From: CAYVFC01 sp964450715
GTDB taxonomy: Bacteria > Myxococcota_A > Polyangia > Polyangiales > JAFGIB01
Length of the DNA: 23,785 nucleotides
Reading direction: 5' to 3'
Assembly (NCBI GenBank): GCA_964450715.1
Contig: CAYVFC010000126.1
Span: 1-23,785, forward strand
Below the pieces are notes generated by a model that was given only the letters and a program-made list of their open reading frames with translations, did not search any database and was not told where the DNA came from. Within the stretch, counting starts at the first letter, position 1; every line of letters begins with the position of its first letter. Shown piece by piece: positions 8,746 through 22,467 of this stretch. The translations under genes and the position numbers were made by a program.

Positions 8746-9222
8746 ATGTTCTTACTAAAATCGCTTTTTTCCGTCGTATTTTTAATCGTTCTATCGGCCA
8801 GCTGTGGGAGCGACGACGAGAAGAGCTGCCCGGCGGGCGCCCCGGGCTGCCCCTGCCGCGAGGACGGCTCCTGCGACCAGGGGCTGGCCTGCGGCGACAA
8901 TGTTTGCTCCGGCGAGAGCCGGGTGGGGCTGGCGGTCAGCAGCGCGCAGGCCCGCTCCTGCGAGGTGCTGCTGGTGCAGAGCGGCGAGGGCGCAGAGATC
9001 GTGGGGGTGCTGGCCGACGACGCGGTCAAGGCGGCGCACGTGCGCAGGGGAGAGAGCAGCGCCGTTACCTTCATCTCGAAAACCGATGAGCGCATCGACT
9101 CGGGAAGCGTACAGCTGCGCGTGGCCGGTTCCGAGAAGGGGGGCATCGAGGTACGCAAGAGCTCGTGCGCCGATAAGGAAGGCAGGGCGATCGAGGGGGC
9201 CGAGGTGACGTTGAGCGAGTAG
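8746..9222 (+). CDS. Small cysteine-rich lipoprotein
   Basis: 158 aa. Hydrophobic signal FLLKSLFSVVFLIVL followed by SASC, giving a probable lipidated Cys20; serine at -3 makes this lipobox imperfect. Directly after comes GSDDEKSCPAGAPG and one cysteine module (C-P-C-x5-C-x2-G-L-x-C-x4-C). The remaining 100 residues are predicted mixed alpha/beta, with two more Cys and no recognised family. The gene follows the toxin tip by 88 bases, the position where an Rhs immunity gene would be. It shares its module with the next two lipoproteins rather than with known immunity proteins, and most of its DNA is GC-rich, so I do not call it an immunity protein. Its signal-peptide codons are still AT-rich, like the toxin tip. 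Only a weak GAGA precedes the ATG. Confidence 0.75.
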   Translation: MFLLKSLFSVVFLIVLSASCGSDDEKSCPAGAPGCPCREDGSCDQGLACGDNVCSGESRVGLAVSSAQARSCEVLLVQSGEGAEIVGVLADDAVKAAHVRRGESSAVTFISKTDERIDSGSVQLRVAGSEKGGIEVRKSSCADKEGRAIEGAEVTLSE

Positions 9223-9310
9223 CGGGGCGAATCTTACGGCGGGCTGCCGGGCGAGTGGTCCGGCGGGCGGTCGGACGGGCAGTCGGTGTGTGGCAAGCAG
9301 GGGAGAACCT

Positions 9311-15250
<5,940 letters not shown>

Positions 15251-15278
15251 GGGATCGAACATGCGAGGAGCGAAAGCG

Positions 15279-17930
15279 ATGAAAACCAATATCAGCCAGA
15301 CGGCATCTGCGCTCGCACTTCTCTCGGCCCTGGCCCTGGCGGTCGTCGGCTGCGGATCGGAGGACGGGAGCCGCCCCGACCGGGACGCCGGGGACGACGG
15401 CGGCGGAGGCACCGGCGGCACGGGGACCGCCGGCACCCAGGCGCAGGACGCCGGCTCCGACGGCGAGATCGTCTGCCTCGACGGTACGGTCGGCTGCCCC
15501 TGCGACAACGGATCGTGCAGCGAGGGGCAGTGCGTGAGCGGCTGGTGTATAGATTGCCTGCGGGGCGAGGACGGGTGCCTGTGTCGTAGCAACGGAACCT
15601 GCGACCAGGGGCTGGTCTGCACCGACGGGGTCTGCGAGCTCTGCCCGCCGGGCGAGAGCGGCTGCGCCTGCCTGGAGGGAGACGCCTGCACGGGCGGGCT
15701 GGTCTGCCAGGCGGGCGTCTGCGTGCAGGAGCAGTGCGTGGACGGGAGCCTCGGCTGTCCCTGCCGGCCCTGGAACGAACCTCCCCGCTGCGACGGCGAC
15801 GCCTATTGCGGCGACAACGACCTCTGCGTCGCCTGCTCGAACGACGTGGCCGGGTGCGCCTGCGACGAGGGCGCCTGCTCGGGCGGCCTGTTCTGCGTCG
15901 AAGACCTCTGCCAGGAGATCCTCGACTGCGAGGGGCTCAAGGACGCCGGGCTGTGCGGCGAGCACCAGCTCTGCGACGCGGGCCCGGTGTGCCGGGAAGG
16001 CGAGTGCGAGCCCAGCTACCTCTGGGACGAGGATCTAGTCGATTGCATCCTCGACGCCGTCTGCTCTCCCCCCGATTCCCACCGGAGCATCGCCGACCAG
16101 TGCGCGTCGGAGCTGCGGGTCTGCGTCGAGCGGGAGGGCATTCCCGACATCTGCGGCGATTGCGTCGAGGGAGCGGTGGAAAGCGACGGCGTCTGTCTGT
16201 ACGAGATAGACTGCAACGGCGAGGTCTGCCAGGACGACGAGTACTGCGATCGGCTGGACGTCGGGGGAGTTCCCCTGTGCAAGGCGCTGCCCTGCGGCGA
16301 GGGCCAGGTTCGCAACAGCAGCGGCAGCTGCGTCACCTGTTCGCGCAGCTGCGAGGTCGAGGGCAGCACCGGGCGGCCCTGGCCCTTCCAGGATAACGAG
16401 GGCAACTGCATCTGCGAGACCCAGCCCGGCTACTTCTTCCCCAAGGGCGGCTCGGGCAACCCTCAGAAGTGCGACGCGGACCGGGACGGATGGGTCAGGG
16501 ACGACGTTCGCGACCCGGTCTTCCAGAGCCAGGGCGGGGATGCAGCGCTGGCGCAGAACATGCGCTGCGACGTCCGGAGCATCGACCGCGTGGCCCTGAG
16601 GGACGAGTACGGTATAGAGGTCCAGCTCTGGTCCTGCGCGCAGGGGCTGGTCAAGCAGCAGGGCACCGATCCGCCGCCGGCCGACGCCTGCAGCGACGCC
16701 GAGGATCACCTGATCAGGCTGCTGGAGAGCAAGCGCAACGATACTCCCGGCGACCCGGAGCAGAGCACGACCGCGCCCGCGTACGGCGAGCGCCGGCTGA
16801 GGGCCAACGAGCTAAACGCGCTCACCAAGGCCTGCGTCGACACGTTGGGCGACTACAACGACAACGGCGACGAGGACGTGGACGAGGTGCAGCCCAGGCC
16901 CGCGGACACGGGTGCGCTTTCCGAGGAGCAACGGCTGCGGAGCTTCGCCCATTTTATCGAGCTGTACACCGCCCGCTACCAACCGCCCTCCGGCGTCGAG
17001 CTGTATGGCCGGTTGCTCGTCGCCGAGCGTTCGCGCTGCAATACCGACACCTTCGTGCTCGGCTACGGTAGCGGGGCGGCCTACGACCAGAGCGTGGCAT
17101 CGACTTACTGGCGCAGCTGCTACCGGAACCGCGACCCCGGGTTCGACGCGGACGACACCGGCGAGGCCGGAAACGACTTCGCCCAGTGGAGCTGCGACAG
17201 CAGGACCGGTTCCTGCGCCGCTGTGCCGCCGGCGCACCCGGACAGAGACGCGGAGGGATACGACGCGAGCACGGACGAGCTGCTGCGCGATCACGGCCTG
17301 TGCGAGCTGGGAGGCGTCCCACCGGCCGACGGGGTGTGGCGCGGCATGCACCACCACAGCCAGTTCAAGTGCATGCGGATCTCGGACGCGGACGGGCTGA
17401 GTGCAAGCCCGCCGACGCTCACCTTCAACTACTGCTGGGCCGAGTCCTGCGAGGGAGAGGGGATCGAGTGCGTGCTCAGCCGCAGCAATGGTGAGCTGGA
17501 AACCCGCGATCCCGTCATAGCCTGCACCGCGGACAGCGGCGCGGCAGACGACTACGAGGTGGGCTGGATGGCGGTGAGGTATCAGCCGTACGGGCACATG
17601 GTCGACCCGGACCACGACGGCACCTTGACGCTGGCGGAAGGAACCGACCCGGACTACAACGGCGGCTGCGTGAACGAGGACGCCGAGTGGCCCGACCTCT
17701 GCCCCTACCCCGAGTTCGGCGTCTGTTCCAGCGCGCCCACCGGCGCCTTCGGCCGCTACCACTGCTACGGCTGGGACTCGATGTTCCTCTGGGCGCCGGA
17801 CGACGCGACGACCGACAACTATACCCGCAACACGCTGTTCTTCGCCGACGAGGATTCGGGTACCGATGAGATCAACATGAGCGTCTGGGCGCCCGCGCCC
17901 GACGATTCGCCGGGCGCGGCGTGCATCTAG
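15279..17930 (+). CDS. Large cysteine-rich lipoprotein, function unknown
   Basis: 883 aa from the ATG at 15279, which has GAGGAG eight bases upstream. The ATG at 15261 would add six residues and has only a weaker AGGGG. The lipobox VVGC gives Cys25 followed by Gly, expected for an outer-membrane lipoprotein. A DAG/Gly-Thr-rich linker (GGTGGTGTAGTQAQDAG) precedes several Cys modules (residues about 50-330). Three of them fit or nearly fit C-x-C-x5-C-x2-G-L-x-C-x4-C, and others are shorter. The C-terminal half (about 370-883) has scattered Cys pairs and Asp-rich loops that may bind calcium (DADRDGWVRDD, DYNDNGDEDVDE, DPDHDGTLT). There is no recognised enzyme motif. It starts 28 bases after the TcA-like gene, so co-transcription is likely and a surface role alongside it is inferred. 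Confidence 0.8.
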   Translation: MKTNISQTASALALLSALALAVVGCGSEDGSRPDRDAGDDGGGGTGGTGTAGTQAQDAGSDGEIVCLDGTVGCPCDNGSCSEGQCVSGWCIDCLRGEDGCLCRSNGTCDQGLVCTDGVCELCPPGESGCACLEGDACTGGLVCQAGVCVQEQCVDGSLGCPCRPWNEPPRCDGDAYCGDNDLCVACSNDVAGCACDEGACSGGLFCVEDLCQEILDCEGLKDAGLCGEHQLCDAGPVCREGECEPSYLWDEDLVDCILDAVCSPPDSHRSIADQCASELRVCVEREGIPDICGDCVEGAVESDGVCLYEIDCNGEVCQDDEYCDRLDVGGVPLCKALPCGEGQVRNSSGSCVTCSRSCEVEGSTGRPWPFQDNEGNCICETQPGYFFPKGGSGNPQKCDADRDGWVRDDVRDPVFQSQGGDAALAQNMRCDVRSIDRVALRDEYGIEVQLWSCAQGLVKQQGTDPPPADACSDAEDHLIRLLESKRNDTPGDPEQSTTAPAYGERRLRANELNALTKACVDTLGDYNDNGDEDVDEVQPRPADTGALSEEQRLRSFAHFIELYTARYQPPSGVELYGRLLVAERSRCNTDTFVLGYGSGAAYDQSVASTYWRSCYRNRDPGFDADDTGEAGNDFAQWSCDSRTGSCAAVPPAHPDRDAEGYDASTDELLRDHGLCELGGVPPADGVWRGMHHHSQFKCMRISDADGLSASPPTLTFNYCWAESCEGEGIECVLSRSNGELETRDPVIACTADSGAADDYEVGWMAVRYQPYGHMVDPDHDGTLTLAEGTDPDYNGGCVNEDAEWPDLCPYPEFGVCSSAPTGAFGRYHCYGWDSMFLWAPDDATTDNYTRNTLFFADEDSGTDEINMSVWAPAPDDSPGAACI
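17893..17919 (+). other. 9-bp GC hairpin at the 3' end of the lipoprotein gene
   Basis: CCGCGCCCG (17893-17901) pairs perfectly with CGGGCGCGG (17911-17919) across a 9-base loop, ending nine bases before the stop codon. A second small dyad, AACCACG-C-CGTGGTT (17935-17949), follows in the gap. There is no T-run, so this is at best an attenuating or mRNA-stabilising structure; it may be chance in GC-rich coding DNA. Confidence 0.3.
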
Positions 17931-17990
17931 TAATAACCACGCCGTGGTTCTCGGACCGCTCTTCTAATCATGCCAGGAGAAAAACCGGAT

Positions 17991-18803
17991 ATGGAAAACA
18001 ATCCCAATCCCGTAACAGATAGCTTGATAGAGATCTGCCGCCGCCTCGAAGCGCTGGAGGAGAGAGAGCGACGGCGCGCCGCGAGTCGAAAACGCCTGGC
18101 CAGTGCGATAGGCGGGATGGCGGTCGCCACGCTACTGGTTGCGACCGTGGCCGTCGCCGACCCGAGCGTTTCCCTGGACTGTCCCGGAGGAGATCTGTTC
18201 TGTTTCGATCCCAACACTCCGGCCCGGGCCAGCGAGGTCAACCACAACTTCGCCCAGCTAAAGCAGTGGCTCGAGCAGAAGGTCGGCGACGCGGGTACCG
18301 ATGACGTGAGCGTGACAGGCGACCTCGACGTCGGCGGGACGGTCTCAGCCAACAACGACATCGATGTCAGCACGGATTCCGGAGGCGGCATTGTCGTCAA
18401 CGGCGGAGGCGGCACCATGCGACTCGACGGCGATGAGATCGAGGTCGACACCGGCGGGTCCGGGCTTTACCTCAACTCGAACGCCGGCCTGCCGGTATAC
18501 GTCGGCGGGGACATATATATCGACGGTAATATCAAGGATGGTCTCACGCAGAGCGATTACGTTGGGGCGGCCAGGAACGACAGCTCCGGGGCCACCGATG
18601 TCTCGCTAGGTATCCACTGGACCAAGGGGATCTGTTTCTTAACGCAGATTAAATTCGCGGACATCGACGCCGCCACAGAGGCTGCCGAATGCCGGATCTT
18701 CACGGATGGATCGGGTAACTGGAGGCTCCAAGCCTATCTGGAGGGCACCGACGATGCCAACGCCTGGTGCCAGGCCCGCTGCCTGGTCTGGGATCGTTCG
18801 TGA
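17991..18803 (+). CDS. Signal-anchored tail-fibre-like repeat protein (paralogue 1)
   Basis: 270 aa from the ATG at 17991, with AGGAG 11 bases upstream; the ATG at 17970 lacks a ribosome site. A charged, heptad-like N-terminus (about 10-35, very Arg/Glu-rich) precedes one hydrophobic segment (36-56), giving a signal anchor or long uncleaved-type signal. After it come VSLDC, CFDPNTPARA and VNHNFAQL with WLEQKVG (to residue 99). This is a version of the 'A-x2-VN-x-NF-x2-L' motif seen ahead of stalk or fibre regions. Repeated Val/Gly/Asp turns follow (VTGDLDVGGTV and similar), typical of beta-helical fibre shafts. The C-terminal domain has four Cys, including the pair in WCQARCLVW. Likely an envelope-anchored fibre or adhesin. 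It is the paralogue of the next gene; no ligand can be named. Confidence 0.7.
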   Translation: MENNPNPVTDSLIEICRRLEALEERERRRAASRKRLASAIGGMAVATLLVATVAVADPSVSLDCPGGDLFCFDPNTPARASEVNHNFAQLKQWLEQKVGDAGTDDVSVTGDLDVGGTVSANNDIDVSTDSGGGIVVNGGGGTMRLDGDEIEVDTGGSGLYLNSNAGLPVYVGGDIYIDGNIKDGLTQSDYVGAARNDSSGATDVSLGIHWTKGICFLTQIKFADIDAATEAAECRIFTDGSGNWRLQAYLEGTDDANAWCQARCLVWDRS

Positions 18804-18821
18804 CCGAATACAGGCGAGAAG

Positions 18822-18879
18822 AAGGAAGAAGGGGACGGAAGGAAGAAGGGGACGTTCCCAACTTACGCAACTTACGCAG
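18822..18879. repeat. Degenerate GGGGAC repeat remnant (RAYT-type)
   Basis: Two tandem 17-base units containing AAGGAAGAAGGGGACG (18822-18838 and 18839-18855) run into a 9-base tandem ACTTACGCA (18861-18869 and 18870-18878). The GGGGACG core with a following AC-rich tail resembles the outer end of the inverted repeat at 1361-1448 (AGGGGACGGTGCTAC). It probably represents another, decayed, mobile palindromic element family. It fills most of the gap between the two paralogous fibre genes. Assignment to RAYT-moved repeats is inference. Confidence 0.6.
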
Positions 18880-18918
18880 AGAACTAGCTTTCAGGCCGTT
18901 TAGAGGGAGGTCGAGGTT

Positions 18919-19746
18919 ATGGATAGCGCACAAAGGGAAACCAGACTGTTCGAAAGGCTGGAAAGGCTCGAGACCGAGCTTATACAACAGCGGCGACAGA
19001 GGCGCCGGGGAAGGCTCTGGTTGGCCCTTGCGCTCGGCACCGGGCTGCTGATCTGGGCCGGAGGGGCGCTGTCCGATCCGGCGGTTTCGCTCGATTGCGA
19101 CGACGCCCAGACGGACGCCTTGTATTGCTTCAACCAGAACACCCCGGCGCGGGCCAATCACGTCAACAGCAACTTCGCGCAGCTCGTCGACTGGCTGGAG
19201 CAGAAGGTCGGAATGGTGGGCGATGAAAATGTCGTGGTGACCGGCAACCTGGACGTTGACGGTTCGGCTACTGTCCATGGAGGGCTCTCTGTTGATGGTT
19301 CCGCTGCTCTCAGCGGGGGGCTCTCGGCCGGAAACCTTATCGTGCCGGCGGACGCGTCGAGCGACGAGATCAACATCGATGGCCCGGTAGAGATCGCCGG
19401 GCCCGTGAACGCGTTCGGAGCGCTTCAGGGTAAAAGCGGTTTTGAGCGACACACGGCGCCGACGGACGGGCTGGTCTTCTCATATATGTATTCTAGTACG
19501 TATGGGCACCACCTGCGGCTTCAGGGGTACGTCGGCACACCAACGCTGCCTTCGGAGCTCAACGAAGGTTCCTTGGCGAGCTACCTGAAAACGAGGGCCT
19601 CGGTTCGTAACGAAGCCGGCGATACGGCTGCCTCGATCGTATTTCCGGTAGAAAAGGGTCAGCAGTGGTTGGTCGGGGCATATAGTAGCTATCTGACAAA
19701 TGTCGCTTGGTCGGCGGTCTTTTTACCGCTGGGGAACGACCAGTAA
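18919..19746 (+). CDS. Signal-anchored tail-fibre-like repeat protein (paralogue 2)
   Basis: 275 aa. A GGAGG and a closer GAGG precede the ATG at 18919. An Arg/Glu heptad helix (7-31) is followed by a hydrophobic anchor (32-51) and SDPAVSLDC. Then come CFNQNTPARA, VNSNFAQL and WLEQKVG at almost the same residues (70-98) as in paralogue 1. The shaft has regular turns (VTGNLDVDGSA, GGLSVDGSAALSGG). The C-terminal 130 residues are unlike those of paralogue 1 and have no Cys pairs, so the pair share anchor and neck but carry different tips. This is the pattern expected for fibres with interchangeable binding heads. Function is inferred from architecture only. Confidence 0.7.
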   Translation: MDSAQRETRLFERLERLETELIQQRRQRRRGRLWLALALGTGLLIWAGGALSDPAVSLDCDDAQTDALYCFNQNTPARANHVNSNFAQLVDWLEQKVGMVGDENVVVTGNLDVDGSATVHGGLSVDGSAALSGGLSAGNLIVPADASSDEINIDGPVEIAGPVNAFGALQGKSGFERHTAPTDGLVFSYMYSSTYGHHLRLQGYVGTPTLPSELNEGSLASYLKTRASVRNEAGDTAASIVFPVEKGQQWLVGAYSSYLTNVAWSAVFLPLGNDQ

Positions 19747-19839
19747 TTCTCAAGCGCTTTCGTGCAGGGATGAAGACGGGGCATTCGGGCTGCGACCGGC
19801 GCCAGCGGGACGTCCTTGTCCGGGTCCGATCGCCATACT

Positions 19840-21807
19840 ATGTTTCGGCCGATGCCGGTCATCGACGCCAAGCAGATCAGCAAGAGCTACGGCGCGGATA
19901 CCGTTCTCGACCGAATTGACCTGACCATCGAGAACGGCGAGCGGATCGGGCTGGTGGGGATCAACGGCTGCGGCAAGAGCACGCTGGCACGGGTGCTGGC
20001 CGGAGTCGAGGCGGCGGACAGCGGCGAGACGGTGAGGCAACGGGGCGCCCGGATCGCGTTTCTCGGGCAGACCCCCGAGGTCGATCCGGAGCGGACGGCG
20101 CTGCAGGAGGCTCTCTCCGGTCTCGAACAGTGGTCGCGGGCGAAAGAGCGGTACGAGGCGGCGACGCGTGCGGTGGATGCAGGTGCGGCGACGCGAGCGC
20201 CGGATGCGGGTGCGGCGGTATTGCAGGAGGCGATACGGGAGCAGACCGAGGCGGCGGCCGAGGTGGAGCGGTTCGGGGGGTGGGGCGCCGGGCACCGGGC
20301 CGAGTCGCTGCTCGGCCGCATGGGCGTCTGCAGCCCGGACGCGAAGCTGGGGAGCATGAGCGAGGGCGAAAAGCGGAGGGCGGCGCTGGCGCGGATACTC
20401 GTATCAAAGCCGAGCCTGGCCATCCTGGACGAGCCGACCAACCACCTGGACGTGGATTGCATCGAGTGGCTGGAACGCTACCTGATCGACGAGTTCGAGG
20501 GGGCGTTGCTGCTGGTCACCCACGATCGCTACTTCCTGGACCGCGTGGTCGGGCGTACGCTGGAGCTGAGCCAAGGCCAGCTGTACAGCTATCTGGGCGG
20601 ATATCGCGCTTACCTGGAAGCCAAGAGCGAGCGGCTGGCGCAGGAGGCGCGCGCCGAGGCCAACCGGCAGAACTTTCTCAGAAGCGAGCTGCTCTGGTTG
20701 AGGCGGGGGCCCAAGGCGCGGACCACCAAGCAGAAGGCGCGGGTCGAGCGCGCGCAGCAGGCTCTGGCCGCGGAGGCGCCCCGCGAGGAACGGGCGGTAC
20801 AGCTGGCGCTCGATACCTCGCGCAGCGGCAAGACCATCCTGGATCTCAAGGGCGTGAGCGTCGAGCTCGGCGGCAGGCGCCTGGTCGACAGGCTAGACCT
20901 GTCGATGGTGCGCGGCGAGCGCATGGGGATCTTCGGCCCCAACGGGTGCGGGAAGACGACCTTGCTGCGGACCATAGTCGGCGAGCTCGAGCCGAGCGAG
21001 GGCAGCGTGGTGGTGGGAAAGAACACCGAGATCGCATACCTGAGTCAAACCCGCCGCGATCTGGACCTTGAAAAGTCCATTTACGACAACGTGGCCGAGC
21101 AGCGCGTGCGCATCGACCTCGGCGGCCGGGAGATGGACAAGCGGGGCTACCTCGGGCGCTTTCTCTTTTCCAACCAGAAGCAGCGACAGCTGATCGGCTC
21201 GCTTTCCGGGGGCGAACGCTCCCGCGTCGCGCTGGCCGGGCTGCTCTGCCGCCGGGCCAACCTGGTCGTATTGGACGAGCCGACCAACGATCTGGATGTC
21301 TCCATGATCGGGTCGCTGGAGCAGATGCTGATCGACATCGACGCGGCGGCGTTGATCGTGACCCATGACCGCTTCTTTCTCGACCGGGTGGCGACCAGCA
21401 TCCTGCATGCACAGGGCGACGGCCGGTTCCTGCGGTACGAGGGAAATTACAGCGACTACAAGCACCTGATGGGGCGGCATCCGGAAACGCGGGCAAACGA
21501 TCCGGACGAAAAAGGACGGAGCCGGGCCGAGAAATCGGCATCCGGGAGACGAAGAGCGAACCGCCCGGTCAAGCGCAAGCCGCTGACCCGTGCTGAGGAG
21601 ATGGAGCTGGAGGGGATCTGCGAGGTCATCGAGTTGGCGGAAGGGCGGGTCGGCGAGATCGAAGCGCGCTTGGCCGACCCGCAGACCTATGCCAGCGGTA
21701 CGGTGGATATTCCCGCGCTGCTGGCCGAGCTGGACCGGGCCAAGGAAGAGGCCCGCCGGAAGATGGCTCGCTGGGAGGAGCTGGAAGACAAGCGGCAAGG
21801 CGGGTAG
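19840..21807 (+). CDS. uup: ABC-F family ATPase, Uup-type
   Basis: 655 aa. Two ABC domains in tandem without membrane segments: Walker A GINGCGKST (40-48) and GPNGCGKTT (366-374); signature SMSEGEK (172, divergent) and LSGGE (455); Walker B/D-loop DEPTNHLD (197) and DEPTNDLD (479); switch His in VTHDRYFLDRV and VTHDRFFLDRV. The charged linker between the domains (AKSERLAQEARAEANRQNF and on) is the P-site tRNA-interaction motif region of ABC-F proteins. A C-terminal helical hairpin after a basic stretch (about 570-655) is the Uup-type domain that binds nucleic acid in E. coli Uup. ABC-F proteins act on ribosomes, and Uup also affects DNA branch metabolism. The start is uncertain: the ATGs at 19840 and 19852 both lack a good ribosome site, and TTG 19816 is also possible. 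Confidence 0.9.
   Translation: MFRPMPVIDAKQISKSYGADTVLDRIDLTIENGERIGLVGINGCGKSTLARVLAGVEAADSGETVRQRGARIAFLGQTPEVDPERTALQEALSGLEQWSRAKERYEAATRAVDAGAATRAPDAGAAVLQEAIREQTEAAAEVERFGGWGAGHRAESLLGRMGVCSPDAKLGSMSEGEKRRAALARILVSKPSLAILDEPTNHLDVDCIEWLERYLIDEFEGALLLVTHDRYFLDRVVGRTLELSQGQLYSYLGGYRAYLEAKSERLAQEARAEANRQNFLRSELLWLRRGPKARTTKQKARVERAQQALAAEAPREERAVQLALDTSRSGKTILDLKGVSVELGGRRLVDRLDLSMVRGERMGIFGPNGCGKTTLLRTIVGELEPSEGSVVVGKNTEIAYLSQTRRDLDLEKSIYDNVAEQRVRIDLGGREMDKRGYLGRFLFSNQKQRQLIGSLSGGERSRVALAGLLCRRANLVVLDEPTNDLDVSMIGSLEQMLIDIDAAALIVTHDRFFLDRVATSILHAQGDGRFLRYEGNYSDYKHLMGRHPETRANDPDEKGRSRAEKSASGRRRANRPVKRKPLTRAEEMELEGICEVIELAEGRVGEIEARLADPQTYASGTVDIPALLAELDRAKEEARRKMARWEELEDKRQGG
20161..20214 (+). 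repeat. In-frame 27-bp tandem duplication inside the ABC-F gene
   Basis: Two adjacent 27-base units (20161-20187 and 20188-20214) differ at few positions and encode ATRAVDAGA then ATRAPDAGA. They lie in the helical region of the first ABC domain between the Q-loop and the signature motif. The third-position differences show the duplication is not brand new. Confidence 0.8.
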
Positions 21808-21893
21808 AACCCGTCGACGAGGCGCCACCGCTACCAACGGGAACACGCTACCCCTTTACAGCGGAATCGCGGTACGATTCGTCCTGAACGGCG

Positions 21894-22340
21894 ATGAGCG
21901 GGCGGAAAGAAACGGACGGAAAGGAAGAGGGCGGCCCGAGCGGAGCGGCGAGCCGGCAATCGGTGCTCGAGATCCGCAGCCTCGACCGGTTCGAGTCAGA
22001 GGTCATCGAGTGCGAGATCCCGGTGGTGGTGGATTTCTGGGGGTCGCGTTGCGGTCCCTGCAAGTCGATGGCCCCGGCCTTTCTGGCTTCGGCCGAGACC
22101 TTCGAGGGCAAGGCGAAATTCGTCAAGGTCAATACGGAAAGCAGTGCGGAAGTCGCCCGTTCCTTCAATATCCGTAGCGTACCCACGTTGGTGGTCTTCT
22201 ATCAGGGCGACGTCTTTGACGTACACGTGGGCGCCACTCCGAAGCCTCAGCTCGACGCCATGGTGCGCCGGGTGCTGGACAGGCACGAGGGGGTGGGATT
22301 GCTGGATAAGATCAAACGCTTCGTGTCCGGAGGCTCCTGA
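21894..22340 (+). CDS. Thioredoxin-fold protein with RCGPC active site
   Basis: 148 aa. A hydrophilic, probably disordered N-terminal extension of about 22 residues precedes a complete thioredoxin fold. It shows the buried acid in VVVDFWG (Asp47), the redox motif CGPC (53-56), VKVNTE (beta-3) and the cis-proline loop SVPTL. The residue before CGPC is Arg rather than the usual Trp (DFWGSRCGPC). The fold then continues to a final amphipathic helix and a C-terminal extension (GLLDKIKRFVSGGS). There is no signal peptide, so it is expected in the cytoplasm as a thiol-disulfide reductase. The ATG has no clear ribosome site. It lies 86 bases after the ABC-F gene, so the two may share a transcript. 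Confidence 0.88.
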   Translation: MSGRKETDGKEEGGPSGAASRQSVLEIRSLDRFESEVIECEIPVVVDFWGSRCGPCKSMAPAFLASAETFEGKAKFVKVNTESSAEVARSFNIRSVPTLVVFYQGDVFDVHVGATPKPQLDAMVRRVLDRHEGVGLLDKIKRFVSGGS

Positions 22341-22386
22341 CGGTCGTGCGTCGAATCCTTTACGAGGGGGGAACCGGGGAGCGGAA

Positions 22387-22410
22387 CGCGGTTTTCCTTT
22401 CGGAAACGCG
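22387..22410. terminator. Possible hairpin between convergent genes
   Basis: CGCG...TTTCC pairs with GGAAACGCG over a TTTC loop, giving a nine-pair stem with a two-base bulge. It lies in the 127-base gap between the convergent thioredoxin and jelly-roll lipoprotein genes. There is no T-run on either strand, so a terminator role is only suggested by position. Confidence 0.3.
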
Positions 22411-22467
22411 CTGACCGCTGCCGGGCTTCGCCGTCCGACAGAAGATCGATCGGAAGGGGCGCGAGGC

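Noticed and set aside
8746..9222. Small lipoprotein as the Rhs immunity protein
   Set aside because: It shares the cysteine module with the neighbouring lipoproteins and is mostly GC-rich, unlike the toxin tip; position alone is not enough. Kept as an open alternative in the findings.
9290..9310. GTG start seven codons upstream for the giant lipoprotein
   Set aside because: The ATG at 9311 has a well-placed GGGAGA and gives a normal lipoprotein signal.
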